Source: Chitinophagales bacterium
GTDB taxonomy: Bacteria; Bacteroidota; Bacteroidia; Chitinophagales; JADJOU01
Direction of reading: 5' to 3'
DNA: 64,000 nt
Assembly (NCBI GenBank): GCA_030832185.1
Contig: JAURJQ010000002.1
Span: 62,001-126,000, forward strand
Positions 63,466 through 64,000 of the stretch are shown one piece after another. The notes below the pieces were generated by a model. It saw only the letters and a list, made by a program, of their open reading frames with translations, was not told the DNA's origin and did no database searches. The position numbers and the translations under genes were made by a program. Position 1 is the first letter of the stretch, and each line of letters starts with the position of its first letter.

Positions 63466-64000
63466 GCTATTCATAACTATTAGTGTTCTATACTTATCAT
63501 CCTTACCGCTGATATCGCAAGATTTAATAGCAAAAAGGATTATAAGTAATAATAATATTGTAGGGTCGAGAACAGAATTCGATTCATCTAAATTGTTTTA
63601 TAACCTTAAATTTATTTCAGAAAAAAAAGCCAGTGTTAAAAGAAATATAGAAATAATTCATAAAAGAGAAAACAGCACAGACCGTTCATCTTTCTTTTTG
63701 CTACTATTATTTTTATTTATTTTTTCTATGGTGCGCTATGCTTCTGAAAAAAAGTATAGTGATTTAATAACGACTTTTTTTTCATTCAAGATTAGGAGTT
63801 TATATTCATACGGATTTTTAAAATCAACGCTCGTCACAATAGCGTTTGTAGTGCTTTTAAGCTATTCTACCTCTAAATTATTAGAGATATATGTTAGTGT
63901 CAACGCCTTAAATAAGAACTTTATGTTTGTTCTTTCATCTATTACTTTAATTCTTTTTTTTCGTTTTATTATTTATCGATTAGTGGTATATATTTTCAAT
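63455..64000 (+). CDS. DUF4271-like membrane protein, 5' part (partial at window end)
   Basis: An open frame from GTG 63455 runs without a stop to the last base (182 codons), so the ORF track does not show it. A signal-like start (RLFITISVLYLSSLPLISQ) is followed by a polar stretch and at least three membrane helices (FFLLLLFLFIFSMV, STLVTIAFVVLLSYS, FMFVLSSITLILFF). The FSMVRYASEKKYSDLITTFF segment at the first helix is reminiscent of DUF4271 proteins of Bacteroidota, an assignment from memory. It overlaps the Omp85-like stop by 11 nt, indicating coupling. The C-terminus is outside the window. Confidence 0.6.
   Translation, partial: MFFRLFITISVLYLSSLPLISQDLIAKRIISNNNIVGSRTEFDSSKLFYNLKFISEKKASVKRNIEIIHKRENSTDRSSFFLLLLFLFIFSMVRYASEKKYSDLITTFFSFKIRSLYSYGFLKSTLVTIAFVVLLSYSTSKLLEIYVSVNALNKNFMFVLSSITLILFFRFIIYRLVVYIFN

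Overview
The window is AT-rich chromosomal DNA from a member of the Bacteroidota, probably a Chitinophagia/Saprospiria-like lineage; the species cannot be named from sequence alone. Evidence: several proteins carry type IX secretion (T9SS) C-terminal sorting domains of type A and type B; a PorP/SprF and a PorE-like protein follow a giant type-B cargo; there is a GLPGLI protein, DUF1573, DUF3467, an OstA-like/MlaD pair and a partial DUF4271-like gene. Promoters follow the Bacteroidota pattern (TAnnTTTG near -7, sometimes TTG near -33) and Shine-Dalgarno sequences are mostly absent.

Layout. 1-6.1 kb: tail of a repeat-rich secreted protein, upp overlapping a PorE-like OmpA protein, DUF1573, and an MsbA-type ABC exporter. 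6.2-14.5 kb: a GEVED/Ig-like secreted protein, purL, a minus-strand MBL hydrolase/Mpo1-like pair, and an LptF/LptG permease. 14.5-18 kb: tRNA-Glu followed by a small accessory island with paired inverted TGTCCCC repeats, a protein with a phage head-protein-like C-terminus, a PH-domain protein, a broken lipoprotein gene and a LamG surface protein flanked by copies of a short repeat. 18-23 kb: minus-strand START-domain protein, small CxxC membrane protein, aminotransferase and gcvP. 23.2-32.5 kb: a 29-codon upstream ORF, a 1974-residue type-B cargo, PorP/SprF and a second PorE-like protein. 32.5-43.7 kb: MlaD, OstA-like, a small lipoprotein missed by the ORF track, an orphan 2-oxoacid:ferredoxin oxidoreductase beta subunit, an OmpA/TSP3 protein, metG, a TonB-receptor-like barrel and GLPGLI. 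43.7-44.3 kb: a non-coding or decayed gap. 44.3-48.7 kb: PH-SHOCT, DUF3467, BatA-like, FtsX-like permease. 48.8-54.5 kb (minus): PPIase, class IV aminotransferase, O-antigen ligase, Wzz-like protein, alkyltransferase-like protein. 54.6-57.5 kb: NlpC/P60, GGGP synthase family, GNAT-like and MazG-like genes. 57.6-64 kb: OmpA barrel, vWA membrane protein, Omp85-like protein and a partial DUF4271-like gene.

Taken together, most of the window builds or serves the envelope: T9SS cargo and outer-membrane partners, lipid/LPS transport (LptF/G-like, MlaD, OstA-like, Omp85-like), O-polysaccharide export and isoprenoid ether-lipid synthesis, mixed with housekeeping genes (upp, purL, gcvP, metG). The most accessory-looking part is the tRNA-Glu island. 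No complete mobile element, CRISPR array, rRNA or recognisable defence system was found. The best candidates for something undescribed are the paired TGTCCCC repeats beside tRNA-Glu, the upstream ORF coupled to the giant cargo, the hairpin region before purL, and the GGGPS-GNAT neighbourhood.
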